Part shown: in pieces, positions 18,544 through 27,591 of the stretch
Position numbering within the stretch: position 1 is the stretch's first letter
Layout: each line of letters begins with the position of its first letter
NCBI RefSeq assembly: GCF_002927635.1
Contig: NZ_PRDS01000003.1
Coordinates: forward strand, 1 to 64,000
From: Albidovulum inexpectatum
GTDB lineage: Bacteria > Pseudomonadota > Alphaproteobacteria > Rhodobacterales > Rhodobacteraceae
DNA: 64,000 nucleotides
Direction: 5' to 3'
Position numbers and translations under genes: made by a program
The notes under the pieces: model-generated
Databases searched by the model: none
Told to the model about the DNA's origin: nothing
The model's input: the letters and a program-made list of their open reading frames with translations, nothing else

Positions 18544-20232
18544 ATGCCCTATCGCGCACCTTCGGCCGATATTCGCTTCATCCTCGATCACGTCGTGCCG
18601 CTTGCCCCCGTTTCGGCGACCGAGAAATTCGCCGACGCGACAGCAGAGATGGCCGGCGCCATCCTGACCGAAGCCGGCCGCCTGTGCGAAACCATTCTGG
18701 CCCCGATCCAGCGCAACGGCGATCTGCACCCTGCGCGCCTGGAAGACGGGGTGGTGCGTACCTCACCGGGTTTCGCCGAGGCCTATCAGGCGATCTGCGA
18801 AGGCGGCTGGATCGCGGTCTGCGCGCCGACCGAACATGGCGGCATGGGCCTGCCGCAATGCGTGAACATGGCGATCCACGACATGATGTCGGGCGCCTGC
18901 CTGTCGTTGCAGCTTCTGCCGCTGATGACGCAGGGCCAGATCGAAGCCCTGGATCATCATGCCAGCGACGAACTCAAGGCGCTGTATCTGCCGAATCTCA
19001 TCTCGGGCAAGTGGGCGGGCACCATGAACCTGACCGAGCCCCAGGCGGGGTCCGATGTCGGGGCCCTGCGCACGCGGGCCGAGCCGAACGGCGATGGCAC
19101 CTATTCGATCACGGGGCAGAAGATCTTCATCTCCTGGGGCGACAGCGACCTGGTCGAGAATGTCTGTCACCTGGTCCTTGCCCGCCTTCCCGGGGCTGCG
19201 CCCGGCACCAAGGGCATCAGTCTTTTCATGGTGCCCAAATACATCCCCGACGAAAACGGTGCTCCGGGCAAGGCCAACAGCCTGCGGGTGGTCAGCCTGG
19301 AACACAAGATGGGCCTGCACGGATCGCCGACCTGCGTGATGTCGTACGAAGGCGCGACGGGATGGCTTGTGGGTCAGGAAAACCGCGGCATGGCGGCGAT
19401 GTTCACCATGATGAACAATGCGCGCCTTGGGGTGGCGATGCAGGGCATAGGTGTTGCCGAGGCCGCCTGCCAGGCCGCGACCGCCTATGCGGCCGACCGG
19501 CAGCAATTCGGCCCGATCATCAACCATGCCGATGTGCGCCGGATGCTGGCGGAAATGCGCTGCGAAACCTTTGCGGCGCGCGCGATCGCGCTGGCCTGCG
19601 CCCAGGCGATCGACATGGCGCATGCGACCGGGGATGCGGACTGGGCGGCGCGTGCGGCCTTCCTGACCCCGATCGCCAAGACCATCGGCACCGAAACCGG
19701 GATGCGCGCCGCCGAAACCGCGATGCAGGTCCATGGCGGCATGGGATTTGTCGAGGAAACCGGCATCGCGCAATATTACCGCGACGTGCGGGTGACCGCG
19801 ATCTACGAGGGCACGAACGGCATTCAGGCAATGGATCTGGTCGGCCGCAAGCTGTCGGACGGGGGCGAGGCCGCCTACCGCCTGCTTGAAGAGGTCCAGT
19901 CCTATGCCGAGTCGGTCCGCGCGGCAAATCCCGATCTTGCAGGGGCCGTCTGGGCCGCGGCCGAGACGCTGCGCGAGGCGACGGAATGGATGGTCGCGCA
20001 GGCCCCGCGGGATCGGCAGGCCGGGGCCATCCCCTATCTGCGCGCATTCGCGCGGGTCCTTGGCGCGCATTTCCACCTGAGGGCCGCCATGGCCGACGAA
20101 ATCGGCGCGCGCAAGGCGCTGGCCGGGTTCTTCATCCGCAGGCTGCTGCCGCAACATGCCTCGCTTCTGGCCGAGGCGCGCGATGGTGCCGAAACGGTCG
20201 ATTCCGTCACGCCGGAAGTGTTGGGCGCATGA
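18544..20232 (+). CDS. Acyl-CoA dehydrogenase, large DmdC-like type
   Basis: FAD-dependent alpha-beta desaturation of an acyl-CoA thioester. The 562 residues begin with the MPYRAPSADIRFILDHV block seen in the large, C-terminally extended acyl-CoA dehydrogenases that include methylmercaptopropionyl-CoA dehydrogenase (DmdC). FAD and substrate motifs NLTEPQAGSDVGALRT and GQKIFISWGD are present, as is IYEGTNGIQAMDLVGRKL near residue 420. AAGGAG precedes the start. The downstream metallo-hydrolase gene overlaps by four bases. The physiological acyl-CoA cannot be told from sequence, as paralogues of this class act on many substrates. Confidence 0.92.
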   Translation: MPYRAPSADIRFILDHVVPLAPVSATEKFADATAEMAGAILTEAGRLCETILAPIQRNGDLHPARLEDGVVRTSPGFAEAYQAICEGGWIAVCAPTEHGGMGLPQCVNMAIHDMMSGACLSLQLLPLMTQGQIEALDHHASDELKALYLPNLISGKWAGTMNLTEPQAGSDVGALRTRAEPNGDGTYSITGQKIFISWGDSDLVENVCHLVLARLPGAAPGTKGISLFMVPKYIPDENGAPGKANSLRVVSLEHKMGLHGSPTCVMSYEGATGWLVGQENRGMAAMFTMMNNARLGVAMQGIGVAEAACQAATAYAADRQQFGPIINHADVRRMLAEMRCETFAARAIALACAQAIDMAHATGDADWAARAAFLTPIAKTIGTETGMRAAETAMQVHGGMGFVEETGIAQYYRDVRVTAIYEGTNGIQAMDLVGRKLSDGGEAAYRLLEEVQSYAESVRAANPDLAGAVWAAAETLREATEWMVAQAPRDRQAGAIPYLRAFARVLGAHFHLRAAMADEIGARKALAGFFIRRLLPQHASLLAEARDGAETVDSVTPEVLGA

Positions 20233-21293
20233 GCGAAGCCCGCCTTGCCGATCCTGGGGCGGCGATCCGCCATCCTTTCGCGGACCCTCCCGCGCCCGGC
20301 GAGGCGGTCGAGATTGCAGAAGGAATCCTGTGGCTGCGTCTGCCGCTGCCGATGGCGCTGGACCATGTCAACCTGTATGCGCTGGACGATGGCGATGGCT
20401 GGACCCTGATCGATACCGGTCTGAACAGCCGCGCCTGCCGCGAGGCGTTGACGCGGGCTCTGGATGGTCCGCTGGCGGGCAAGGCCGTTCGGCGCGTCGT
20501 GCTGACACATTATCATCCCGACCATGTGGGGCTTGCGGGCTGGTTCCGCGAGCGCGGCGCCGAGCTGGTTGCCACCCGCACCACCTGGCTGTTCGCGCGG
20601 ATGCTGACGCTGGATGAACAGGGCCGTCCGCGCCCCGAGGTGCTGGACTTCTGGCGTGACGCGGGCATGCCGGCCGATGAGTTGGCGCGGCGCGCGGGCG
20701 AACGACCTTTTAACTTTGCCGACGTCGTGGCGCCGATCCCCCTGGGGTACACGCGCATTCGCGACGGGCAGGTGATCCGCATGGGCGGGCGTGACTGGCG
20801 CGTTCGCATCGGCGACGGCCATGCGCCGGAACACGCGACCTTCTGGGAGGAAGGCGGCGATCTGGTGATCGGCGGCGATCAGCTGCTGCCCGCGATATCG
20901 CCCAATCTGGGTGTTTATGCAACCGAACCGATGGCCGATCCGGTGGCCGAATGGCTGGGTTCGTGCCGGGCCTTTGCGACGGTCGCAGACGATGACCAAT
21001 TGGTCCTGCCCGGTCACCAGCTGCCCTTTACAGGCCTGTCCCGCCGACTGGGGCAGATGATCGACAATCACCTTGCCGCGCTGGCGCGGCTGGAAGACGC
21101 GCTGCAGGTTCCGCGAACGGCCGTCGAGTGCTTTCCGGTCCTGTATCGCCGTCGGATCGGACAGGGCGAATATACCCTGGCCCTGGTTGAAGCCGTGGCC
21201 CATCTGAACCATGTTTACCTCGCGGGTCGCATCACGCGGCAACGCCGCGAAGATGGAGCCTGGCTATGGAAGAGAAAGACGTCGGAAAGCTGA
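20229..21293 (+). CDS. Metallo-beta-lactamase-fold hydrolase
   Basis: A 354-residue MBL-fold enzyme with the metal motif THYHPDHVGLAGW near residue 95, a second ligand in GDGHAPEHATFW, an Asp ligand in GGDQLLPAISPN, and a distal His in LPGHQLPF. These suggest a two-metal hydrolase of the glyoxalase-II-like class. The start overlaps the acyl-CoA dehydrogenase stop (ATGA) and its own 3' end overlaps the next gene by 28 bp. The tight coupling suggests it acts on a product or by-product of the dehydrogenase, possibly a thioester, but this is inference. Confidence 0.88.
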   Translation: MSEARLADPGAAIRHPFADPPAPGEAVEIAEGILWLRLPLPMALDHVNLYALDDGDGWTLIDTGLNSRACREALTRALDGPLAGKAVRRVVLTHYHPDHVGLAGWFRERGAELVATRTTWLFARMLTLDEQGRPRPEVLDFWRDAGMPADELARRAGERPFNFADVVAPIPLGYTRIRDGQVIRMGGRDWRVRIGDGHAPEHATFWEEGGDLVIGGDQLLPAISPNLGVYATEPMADPVAEWLGSCRAFATVADDDQLVLPGHQLPFTGLSRRLGQMIDNHLAALARLEDALQVPRTAVECFPVLYRRRIGQGEYTLALVEAVAHLNHVYLAGRITRQRREDGAWLWKRKTSES

Positions 21294-21757
21294 TACAGAC
21301 CTCGGCCGAGGTCCACGAGGCCAGCGCCTTGCCCTGTGCCCGCGTCGTTCATACCGCGCCGGATGCCCCGCGCACAGCCGAGATGCAACCGTTGCCCGAC
21401 AGTGTCGCCGCCCAGCCGATCGAGGAAAAGAGCCCCGCCCAATGGGCCTATGAGCGGCTGATCCTTTACATTCGCAATTTCGAGGAACAGCTTGACGACG
21501 AACACGAAGTCGCCATGGGCTTTGTCGGCGGCGATACTGGCGTTCTTCGGATCGAGGGCCTGGGATATTTCGATCCCGACATCATCACATTCTACGGCGC
21601 GGGCGAAGATGGCGTGCGGATGCAACTGATCCAGCATGTCAGCCAGCTTTCGGTCATGCTGCGCGCCATGCCGAAGGCGCCGGAAGTCCAAGAGCCGCGC
21701 CGGATCGGCTTTCGGCTCGTCTCGGCGCTGGAGAGGGACAAGCAGGCCGACGGCTAA
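21266..21757 (+). CDS. DUF6173 family protein
   Basis: A 163-residue soluble protein. After a disordered first 55 residues comes the compact block SPAQWAYERLILYI, then MGFVGGDTGVLRIEG, YFDPDIITFYG, and LIQHVSQLSVML, which I recognise as DUF6173, common in Rhodobacteraceae and of unknown function. It overlaps the end of the metallo-hydrolase gene by 28 bp and is the last gene of the acyl-CoA dehydrogenase unit; tldD converges on it 5 bp later. Confidence 0.78.
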   Translation: MEEKDVGKLIQTSAEVHEASALPCARVVHTAPDAPRTAEMQPLPDSVAAQPIEEKSPAQWAYERLILYIRNFEEQLDDEHEVAMGFVGGDTGVLRIEGLGYFDPDIITFYGAGEDGVRMQLIQHVSQLSVMLRAMPKAPEVQEPRRIGFRLVSALERDKQADG

Positions 21758-21762
21758 GCCGA

Positions 21763-23184
21763 TCAGGTCGCCGAGCCGCCAACGGTCAGCCCACCGATCA
21801 GCAAGGTCGGCTGGCCCACGCCCACCGGCACCCACTGACCGGCCTTGCCACAATTGCCCATTCCCGGGTCCAGCGCCATGTCGTTGCCGATCGCCCGGAT
21901 GTTCAGCAGCGCCGTCGCGCCGTCGCCGATCAGCGTGGCGCCCTTGACCGGATCGCCGATCCGGCCGTTCTTCACGCGGTAGGCTTCGGTGCAGGAAAAG
22001 ACGAACTTGCCGTTGGTGATGTCCACCTGCCCGCCGCCAAAGCCCACGGCATAGATGCCATCCTTCAGCTCTGACAGGATGGCCGAAGGTTCGGCCGAAC
22101 CGCCCAGCATGTAGGTGTTGGTCATGCGCGGCATGGGGGCATGGGCAAAGCTTTCGCGCCGCCCGTTGCCCGTGGGGCTGACGCCCATCAGCCGCGCGTT
22201 CTGCCGGTCCTGCATGAAGCCCACCAGGATGCCGTCCTCGATCAGGACATTGCGGCCCGACGGCGTGCCTTCGTCGTCCACGGTGATCGAGCCGCGGCGT
22301 TCGGGGATCGTGCCGTCATCGACGACCGTCACGCCGGGCGCGGCGATGCGCTGTCCCATCAGTCCGGCAAAGGCAGAGCTCCGCTTTCGGTTGAAGTCGC
22401 CTTCCAGCCCATGCCCCACGGCCTCGTGCAGCAGGATGCCCGGCCAGCCCGGGCCCAGCACGACGTCCATCACGCCGGCCGGCGCGGGCACCGCGCGCAG
22501 ATTGACCGCGGCGATGCGCAGGGCCTCGCGCACCTGGGCCTGCCAATGGGCGGGGTCCAGCAGCGCGGCCAGTCCGTGCCGACCGCCGCCGCCGGCCGAT
22601 CCGGTCTCGCGCCGGCCGTCTTCCTCGACGATCACCGAGACGTTCAGACGCACAAGGGGGCGGATGTCGCTGACGGTCTCTCCCTCGGGGCGCAGGATGA
22701 CGACTTCCTGCAGCGAAGCCGCGATCGAGGCAGTCACCTGCACGACGCGTGGGTCCAGGGCCCGGGCAAAGGCATCGATTTCGCGCAGGGTTTCGACCTT
22801 CAGGCCAAAGCCTGCATCCGCCAGCGGATTCAGCTGGGGATACAGGTGCCGGTTGGTTCCGGGCGGGGGCGGGGCCATCACGCCGCCGCCATCGGCCACG
22901 GCCAGCCGGGCCGTCTGTGCCGCGCGGCGCAGGGCAGCCTCGGATATCTCGGTCGCATGGGCATAGCCCGTGACCTCGCCCCGCACGGCGCGCAGGCCAA
23001 AGCCCTCGGCCGCGTCGTAACTGGCCGAGCGCAATCGGCCGTCGTCGAAGACAAGCGATTCGGACCGCCGCCGTTCGAGGAACAACTCGCCGTCATCGGC
23101 CCCGGCGGTCGCCTCGCGCAGGATACGCAGGGCCGTGTCGCGGTCGATGAGGGTCTGGAACGGTGAAAAGCAGCTGTCTGTCAT
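21763..23184 (-). CDS. tldD: Metalloprotease TldD
   Basis: TldD pairs with TldE/PmbA to form a Zn protease that degrades unfolded peptides and processes microcin- or antitoxin-type substrates. The 473 residues contain the HExxxH zinc site in LLHEAVGHGLEGDF near residue 255 and the family-specific C-terminal GNCGKAGQWVPVGVGQPTL. Start at MTDSCFSPF; a more distant ATG would reach into the divergent cox promoter. No pmbA lies in the window. Confidence 0.95.
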   Translation of the reverse strand: MTDSCFSPFQTLIDRDTALRILREATAGADDGELFLERRRSESLVFDDGRLRSASYDAAEGFGLRAVRGEVTGYAHATEISEAALRRAAQTARLAVADGGGVMAPPPPGTNRHLYPQLNPLADAGFGLKVETLREIDAFARALDPRVVQVTASIAASLQEVVILRPEGETVSDIRPLVRLNVSVIVEEDGRRETGSAGGGGRHGLAALLDPAHWQAQVREALRIAAVNLRAVPAPAGVMDVVLGPGWPGILLHEAVGHGLEGDFNRKRSSAFAGLMGQRIAAPGVTVVDDGTIPERRGSITVDDEGTPSGRNVLIEDGILVGFMQDRQNARLMGVSPTGNGRRESFAHAPMPRMTNTYMLGGSAEPSAILSELKDGIYAVGFGGGQVDITNGKFVFSCTEAYRVKNGRIGDPVKGATLIGDGATALLNIRAIGNDMALDPGMGNCGKAGQWVPVGVGQPTLLIGGLTVGGSAT

Positions 23185-23241
23185 TGTGGGACTCCGCGGT
23201 CCTTGATCTGCGTCAATTCGCGGCGGTTTGCCGCTATGGTT

Positions 23242-23269
23242 TTGCTTGTCGGACTGCACTTAATATGAT
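23242..23269 (+). promoter_or_regulatory. Candidate sigma-70 promoter of the cox cluster
   Basis: TTGCTT and TATGAT are separated by 16 bp in the tldD-coxB divergent space. A start of transcription near 23276 gives a leader of about 85 bases to coxB and rules out an upstream in-frame GTG as start. Confidence 0.6.
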
Positions 23270-23359
23270 TTTAGGGTGCGCGGATACAACCGGGCCCCGG
23301 AAAAACCTGGGTCAGATCTGAAAGCGGCGCGAAAGCCGCGGCAAGAACGGGAATTCGAC

Positions 23360-24223
23360 ATGCGCTTTGCGACCAAACTTTCCGGCCTTGGGGCCGCCTT
23401 CAGTGCAATGATGGCGGCCGGGACGCTGATGGCACAGGACGGGATCACGGGACTCGAGGTCGTGGGTGCTCCGCACCCCAAGGGAACCGGGTTCCAGCCG
23501 GCGGCGACCGAACTGGCCCGCGATCAGCAATGGCTTGATCACATGCTGCTGTATCTTTGCATCGGCGTGGTTGCGCTGGTGCTGACGCTGCTGCTGGTGG
23601 TCATCCTGCGCTACAACCAGCGGGTCAACCCCAAACCGTCGCGCTTTACGCACAATACGCCGCTGGAGGTGACCTGGACGTTGATCCCGATCATCATCCT
23701 TGTGGTTCTGGGTTCCTTCTCGTTGCCGGTCCTGTTCAAGCAGCAGGAGATCCCCGAAGCCGACGTGGTCATCAAGGCGATCGGCAACCAGTGGTACTGG
23801 TCCTACGAATATCCCGATGAGGGGATCTCGTTCGACAGCTTCATGCTGGCCAAGGAAGACCTGGCCGACTACGGATATTCGGAAAGCGACTATCTGCTGG
23901 CCACGGACACGGCGGTCGTCGTTCCCGTGGGCAAGAAGGTCGTCGTTCAGGTCACCGCCAACGACGTGATCCATTCGTGGAAGATTCCGGCCTTTGCCGT
24001 GATGCAGGACGCCGTTCCGGGCCGCATCGCCGAGGCCTGGTTCCAGGCCGATCGCGAGGGTATCTATTTCGGCCAGTGCTCGGAACTGTGCGGCAAGGAC
24101 CACGCCTATATGCCGATCACGGTCAAGGTCGTCAGCGAAGAGGTCTATCAGGACTGGCTGCAGCGGACCAAACTGGCCCAGATGGGCACCTCGGCCCCGG
24201 TTCAGGTGGCGCAGGCCGAGTGA
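23360..24223 (+). CDS. coxB: Cytochrome c oxidase subunit II
   Basis: Carries the CuA centre that accepts electrons from cytochrome c in the aa3-type oxidase. The 287 residues begin with a signal peptide, followed by two helices (about 60-85 and 105-125). The CuA domain then shows [21 protein letters not shown] with its His ligand, and [16 protein letters not shown] with the Cys-x3-Cys, His and Met ligands. First gene of coxB-ctaB-small ORF-ctaG-coxC. Subunit I is not in the window, which is usual for this family. Confidence 0.97.
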   Translation: MRFATKLSGLGAAFSAMMAAGTLMAQDGITGLEVVGAPHPKGTGFQPAATELARDQQWLDHMLLYLCIGVVALVLTLLLVVILRYNQRVNPKPSRFTHNTPLEVTWTLIPIIILVVLGSFSLPVLFKQQEIPEADVVIKAIGNQWYWSYEYPDEGISFDSFMLAKEDLADYGYSESDYLLATDTAVVVPVGKKVVVQVTANDVIHSWKIPAFAVMQDAVPGRIAEAWFQADREGIYFGQCSELCGKDHAYMPITVKVVSEEVYQDWLQRTKLAQMGTSAPVQVAQAE

Positions 24224-24235
24224 CGCGAAATCCTG

Positions 24236-24263
24236 CCGGGCGCTGGCATCGTGCCATGCCCGG
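24236..24263 (+). other. Stable hairpin between coxB and ctaB
   Basis: CCGGGC (24236-24241) pairs with GCCCGG (24258-24263) and an inner TGGCA/TGCCA stem fills the loop. No U-tract follows. It sits 12 bp after the coxB stop and could act as a processing or stability element that raises coxB over downstream genes, or as a weak attenuator. Confidence 0.5.
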
Positions 24264-24317
24264 TATTTGCCTGGGAGAGAGGGCGCCCGCTGCTGACGCG
24301 GACGCGAGGATGCAGGG

Positions 24318-25259
24318 ATGAGCGATTTCACTGCGATAGAGCAGAGCCGCGAGGCAGGTTTCGGCGATTACGTGCAATTGCTGAAACCGCGCGTGATGTC
24401 TCTGGTCGTGTTCACGGCGATGGTGGGCCTCGTGGTTGCGCCTCAGCCGGTTCATCCCTATGTGGCCTTCGTCTCGATCCTGCTCATCGCGCTTGGGGGC
24501 GGCGCGTCCGGCGCGCTGAACATGTGGTATGACGCGGATATCGACCGTGTCATGCGCCGTACCATGGGACGCCCCATTCCGTCCGGACGCGTCAGCGAGG
24601 GCGAAGCCCTTGGACTTGGCCTTGGTCTTTCCGGCCTGTCCTGCCTGATGCTGGGGCTTGCGGCGAACTGGTTTGCCGCGGCCTTTCTGGCGTTCACGAT
24701 CTTCTTCTATGTCGTCATCTACACGATGTGGCTGAAGCGCTTGACGCCGCAGAACATCGTGATCGGTGGCGCGGCGGGGGCGTTCCCGCCGATGATCGGC
24801 TGGGCCGTAGCGACCGGCGGGGTCAGCGTCGAATCCATCCTGATGTTCGCGCTGATCTTCATGTGGACGCCGCCGCATTTCTGGGCGCTGGCGCTGTTCA
24901 TGAAGGACGACTATTCCCGCGCGGGCGTGCCGATGCTGACGGTGACGCATGGCCGCGCGGCCACGCGTCGGCACATCCTGGTCTACACGGTCCTTCTTGT
25001 ACCGGTGGCGTTTGCACTGGCGTTCAGCTCGATAGGCGGTCCGGTGACCCTGCTCGCCGCTGTCATCCTGAACGCAATGTTCCTGCGCGGCGCCTGGGCG
25101 ATCCGGCAGCGTGACGAGGCTGAGGCCGAGGCCGATGGCTATCGGATCGAAAAATCGTTCTTCAAGCTTTCGCTTGCCTATCTCTTTGCCCATTTCGGTG
25201 CGCTTCTGGTCGATGCATCGCTGAGGTCCTTCGGGGTCGGAGGCTGGGGATGGCTCTGA
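24318..25259 (+). CDS. ctaB: Protoheme IX farnesyltransferase (heme o synthase)
   Basis: Adds a farnesyl group to heme b, giving heme o for the oxidase. The 313 residues form about nine membrane helices with the prenyltransferase motif [19 protein letters not shown] and the second loop LYDYSRAG-type region at [12 protein letters not shown]. It belongs to the same superfamily as UbiA. The 3' end overlaps the start of a 55-codon ORF. The heme a synthase ctaA is not in the window. Confidence 0.96.
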   Translation: MSDFTAIEQSREAGFGDYVQLLKPRVMSLVVFTAMVGLVVAPQPVHPYVAFVSILLIALGGGASGALNMWYDADIDRVMRRTMGRPIPSGRVSEGEALGLGLGLSGLSCLMLGLAANWFAAAFLAFTIFFYVVIYTMWLKRLTPQNIVIGGAAGAFPPMIGWAVATGGVSVESILMFALIFMWTPPHFWALALFMKDDYSRAGVPMLTVTHGRAATRRHILVYTVLLVPVAFALAFSSIGGPVTLLAAVILNAMFLRGAWAIRQRDEAEAEADGYRIEKSFFKLSLAYLFAHFGALLVDASLRSFGVGGWGWL

Positions 25260-25417
25260 ATCGTGAGCATGATCTTCATCGGCGCCGTTTGGGCCGCAAC
25301 ATGGGGCTGGGCCTGGTGCTTGGCGCACTGGTCCTGATGATCTTCGGTCTGTCCATCGTGAAGATGTCGCGGCTGGAAGAGGGCAAGCTGCCCGCGTCGC
25401 AGGAGACGTCGCAATGA
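25250..25417 (+). CDS. Small single-helix membrane protein of the cox cluster
   Basis: A 55-residue protein between ctaB and ctaG. It has a basic N-terminus ([17 protein letters not shown]), one hydrophobic helix (about residues 18-37) and a short polar tail. Both ends overlap its neighbours: the ATG is ten bases inside ctaB, and the stop shares ATGA with ctaG. This arrangement strongly supports translation. Alphaproteobacterial oxidase clusters commonly hold such a small ORF, sometimes called CoxF, at this place. A role in oxidase assembly is inferred from position only. Confidence 0.85.
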   Translation: MALNREHDLHRRRLGRNMGLGLVLGALVLMIFGLSIVKMSRLEEGKLPASQETSQ

Positions 25418-25992
25418 AACGTCTGGACGGAAATGCACGTATCGCTGCGCTGCTGGTCGGCGTGGTCGTTGGCATGGGGGCACTGGCATGGGCGGCGGTG
25501 CCGTTCTACGACTGGTTCTGCCGCGTCACGGGCTATGGGGGCACCACGAACGTGGCCGAACAGGCCTCGGACAGGGTTCTGGACCGGACGATCAGCGTGC
25601 GTTTCGATGCGAATACCGCCCCCGACATGCCGTGGCAGTTCCGTTCCAAGCAGAATGTCATGAAGGTCCGTATCGGCGAGACCGCGATGGCGTTCTACGA
25701 GGCCTACAATCCCACGGACAAGCCCGTGGCCGGGACGGCCAGCTACAATGTCGCACCGGACGTGGCGGGCTATTACTTCAACAAGATCCAGTGCTTCTGC
25801 TTTACCGAGCAGGTATTGCAGCCCGGCGAGCGGGTCGAAATGCCGGTTGTGTTCTATGTCGATCCCGAAATCGTGGACGACCCGGATGCCAACCGTGTTC
25901 ACCAGATCACGCTCAGCTATACCTTCTATCAGACCGAACTGCCGGACGTGCAGGCGGGACTTCCGTCGACAGAAGGCACGACCTATAACTGA
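25414..25992 (+). CDS. ctaG: Cytochrome c oxidase assembly protein CtaG/Cox11
   Basis: Delivers copper to the CuB site of subunit I. The 192 residues have one N-terminal helix (about 10-30) and a periplasmic immunoglobulin-like domain. The copper motif CFCFTEQ lies near residue 128, followed by the family block [17 protein letters not shown]. The ATG overlaps the stop of the preceding small gene. Confidence 0.96.
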   Translation: MKRLDGNARIAALLVGVVVGMGALAWAAVPFYDWFCRVTGYGGTTNVAEQASDRVLDRTISVRFDANTAPDMPWQFRSKQNVMKVRIGETAMAFYEAYNPTDKPVAGTASYNVAPDVAGYYFNKIQCFCFTEQVLQPGERVEMPVVFYVDPEIVDDPDANRVHQITLSYTFYQTELPDVQAGLPSTEGTTYN

Positions 25993-26030
25993 GGCCAACC
26001 AGAGACACAGGCCAAATCAGGGAAACCGAC

Positions 26031-26837
26031 ATGGCGCATACCAAGAACCACGACTATCAGATCCTTCCCCCGTCAATCTGGCCGCTTCTGGGCTCGCTGG
26101 GCGGCTTCACGATGCTGTTCGGCGCGGTGCTGTGGATGCAGGGTATCACGCCCTTCGTCTTTGTCGCCGGGGCGATCCTTGTTGCCTATGTCATGTACGG
26201 CTGGTGGTCGGACATGATCCGCGAGGCGAATGCCGGCGAACACACCCCGGTCGTGCGGATCAGCCTGCGCTATGGCTTCATCCTGTTCATCATTTCCGAA
26301 GTGATGTTCTTCGCGGCGTGGTTTTGGACCTTCTTCAAGCACGCGCTGTACCCGATGCATCCCGAAGGGCTCAGCCCCAAGGTCGATGGCGTCTGGCCGC
26401 CTGCGGGGATCGAGACCTTTGACCCCTGGCATCTGCCGCTGATCAACACGCTTATCCTGCTTTGCTCGGGCGCGGCCGTGACCTGGGCTCACCATGCGCT
26501 GGTGCATGAAAACAACCGCAAGGACGTGGTCAACGGTCTTGCCCTTGCCGTGTTCCTGGGGGTCTGCTTCACGATCCTGCAGGTCTATGAATACAGCCAT
26601 GCGGCCTTTGGTTTCGCGGGCAACATCTATGGCGCGACCTTCTTCATGGCGACCGGCTTCCACGGCGCGCATGTGATCATCGGCACGATCTTTCTGCTGG
26701 TCTGCATGATCCGCGCGATGAAGGGCCACTTCACGCCGGAACAGCATGTCGGCTTCGAGGCAGCCGCCTGGTACTGGCACTTCGTCGACGTGGTCTGGCT
26801 GTTCCTGTTTGCCGCGATCTATATCTGGGGCAGATGA
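26031..26837 (+). CDS. coxC: Cytochrome c oxidase subunit III
   Basis: Seven-helix core subunit of the aa3 oxidase, 268 residues. Characteristic blocks are [19 protein letters not shown] near the start, [20 protein letters not shown] with the conserved Glu, and [20 protein letters not shown] at the end. A strong terminator follows 25 bp after the stop. Confidence 0.97.
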   Translation: MAHTKNHDYQILPPSIWPLLGSLGGFTMLFGAVLWMQGITPFVFVAGAILVAYVMYGWWSDMIREANAGEHTPVVRISLRYGFILFIISEVMFFAAWFWTFFKHALYPMHPEGLSPKVDGVWPPAGIETFDPWHLPLINTLILLCSGAAVTWAHHALVHENNRKDVVNGLALAVFLGVCFTILQVYEYSHAAFGFAGNIYGATFFMATGFHGAHVIIGTIFLLVCMIRAMKGHFTPEQHVGFEAAAWYWHFVDVVWLFLFAAIYIWGR

Positions 26838-26862
26838 GTCGCTCCTGCATGAAGAATGCCGA

Positions 26863-26889
26863 ACGCGGGGGCCGGTCCCCCGCGTTTTT
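26863..26889 (+). terminator. Intrinsic terminator after coxC
   Basis: Stem AACGCGGGG/CCCCGCGTT with a six-base loop, followed by TTTTTC. The U-tract ends only 12 bp before the SURF1 start codon. Confidence 0.9.
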
Positions 26890-26901
26890 CTGTGAGGACG
26901 C

Positions 26902-27582
26902 ATGAAACGATATCTGTCCGCGCTGATCCTTGGTCTTGGCGGTGTTGCGATTCTGGTTTCGCTGGGCGTGTGGCAGTTGCGCCGGCTCGAATGGAAGGAA
27001 GGCGTCATCGCCGCAATCGAGGCGCGGCTGAACGCTGACCCGGTGCCGCTGGCCCAGATCGAGTCGCCTGATCCCAGGAATGATCAGTATCGTCCGGTCC
27101 GGGTAAGCGGCCGCACCACCGGCCAGGAATTCCTTGTCCTGTCGGGCCGAAAGGGGCAGGGGGCCGGCTTTCGGGTGATCTCGGTCTTCCAGACCGAGGA
27201 TGGCCGCCGGATCTTGCTCGACCGCGGTTTCATCCCCGAATCCCTGCGCGATGCCCCGCGCCCGCCTGCGCCGCTGTGGGTGGTTGGCAATCTGCTGTGG
27301 CCGGATGACGCCGACTCGTTCACGCCGCCGCCGGATCAGGCCACGGGGATCTGGTTCGCCCGTGATGTTCAGGAAATGGCCCGAGTGGCAGGAACAGAAC
27401 CGGTCATGGTCGTTGCCCGCGCAATCGCCGGCGAGCTGCAAGGGGTCGAGCCGGTCGCCCTTGACACCTCGCATATCCCCAACGATCACCGCAACTACGC
27501 GATCACGTGGTTTTCCCTGGCCGTCGTCTGGGCGGGGATGACAGGCGTGCTTGTGTGGCGTATCAGGCAACGAACCGTTTGA
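26902..27582 (+). CDS. SURF1-family oxidase assembly protein
   Basis: A 226-residue inner-membrane protein with one helix at each end (about 5-25 and 200-220) and a periplasmic domain between, the SURF1/Shy1 layout. The N-terminal WQLRRLEWKEGVIAAIEARL and the C-terminal NYAITWFSLAVVWAGM blocks are typical. SURF1 helps insert heme a into subunit I. It follows coxC but behind a terminator, and runs directly into thrC with a 9-bp gap. Confidence 0.92.
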   Translation: MKRYLSALILGLGGVAILVSLGVWQLRRLEWKEGVIAAIEARLNADPVPLAQIESPDPRNDQYRPVRVSGRTTGQEFLVLSGRKGQGAGFRVISVFQTEDGRRILLDRGFIPESLRDAPRPPAPLWVVGNLLWPDDADSFTPPPDQATGIWFARDVQEMARVAGTEPVMVVARAIAGELQGVEPVALDTSHIPNDHRNYAITWFSLAVVWAGMTGVLVWRIRQRTV

Positions 27583-27591
27583 GGAGGCGAC

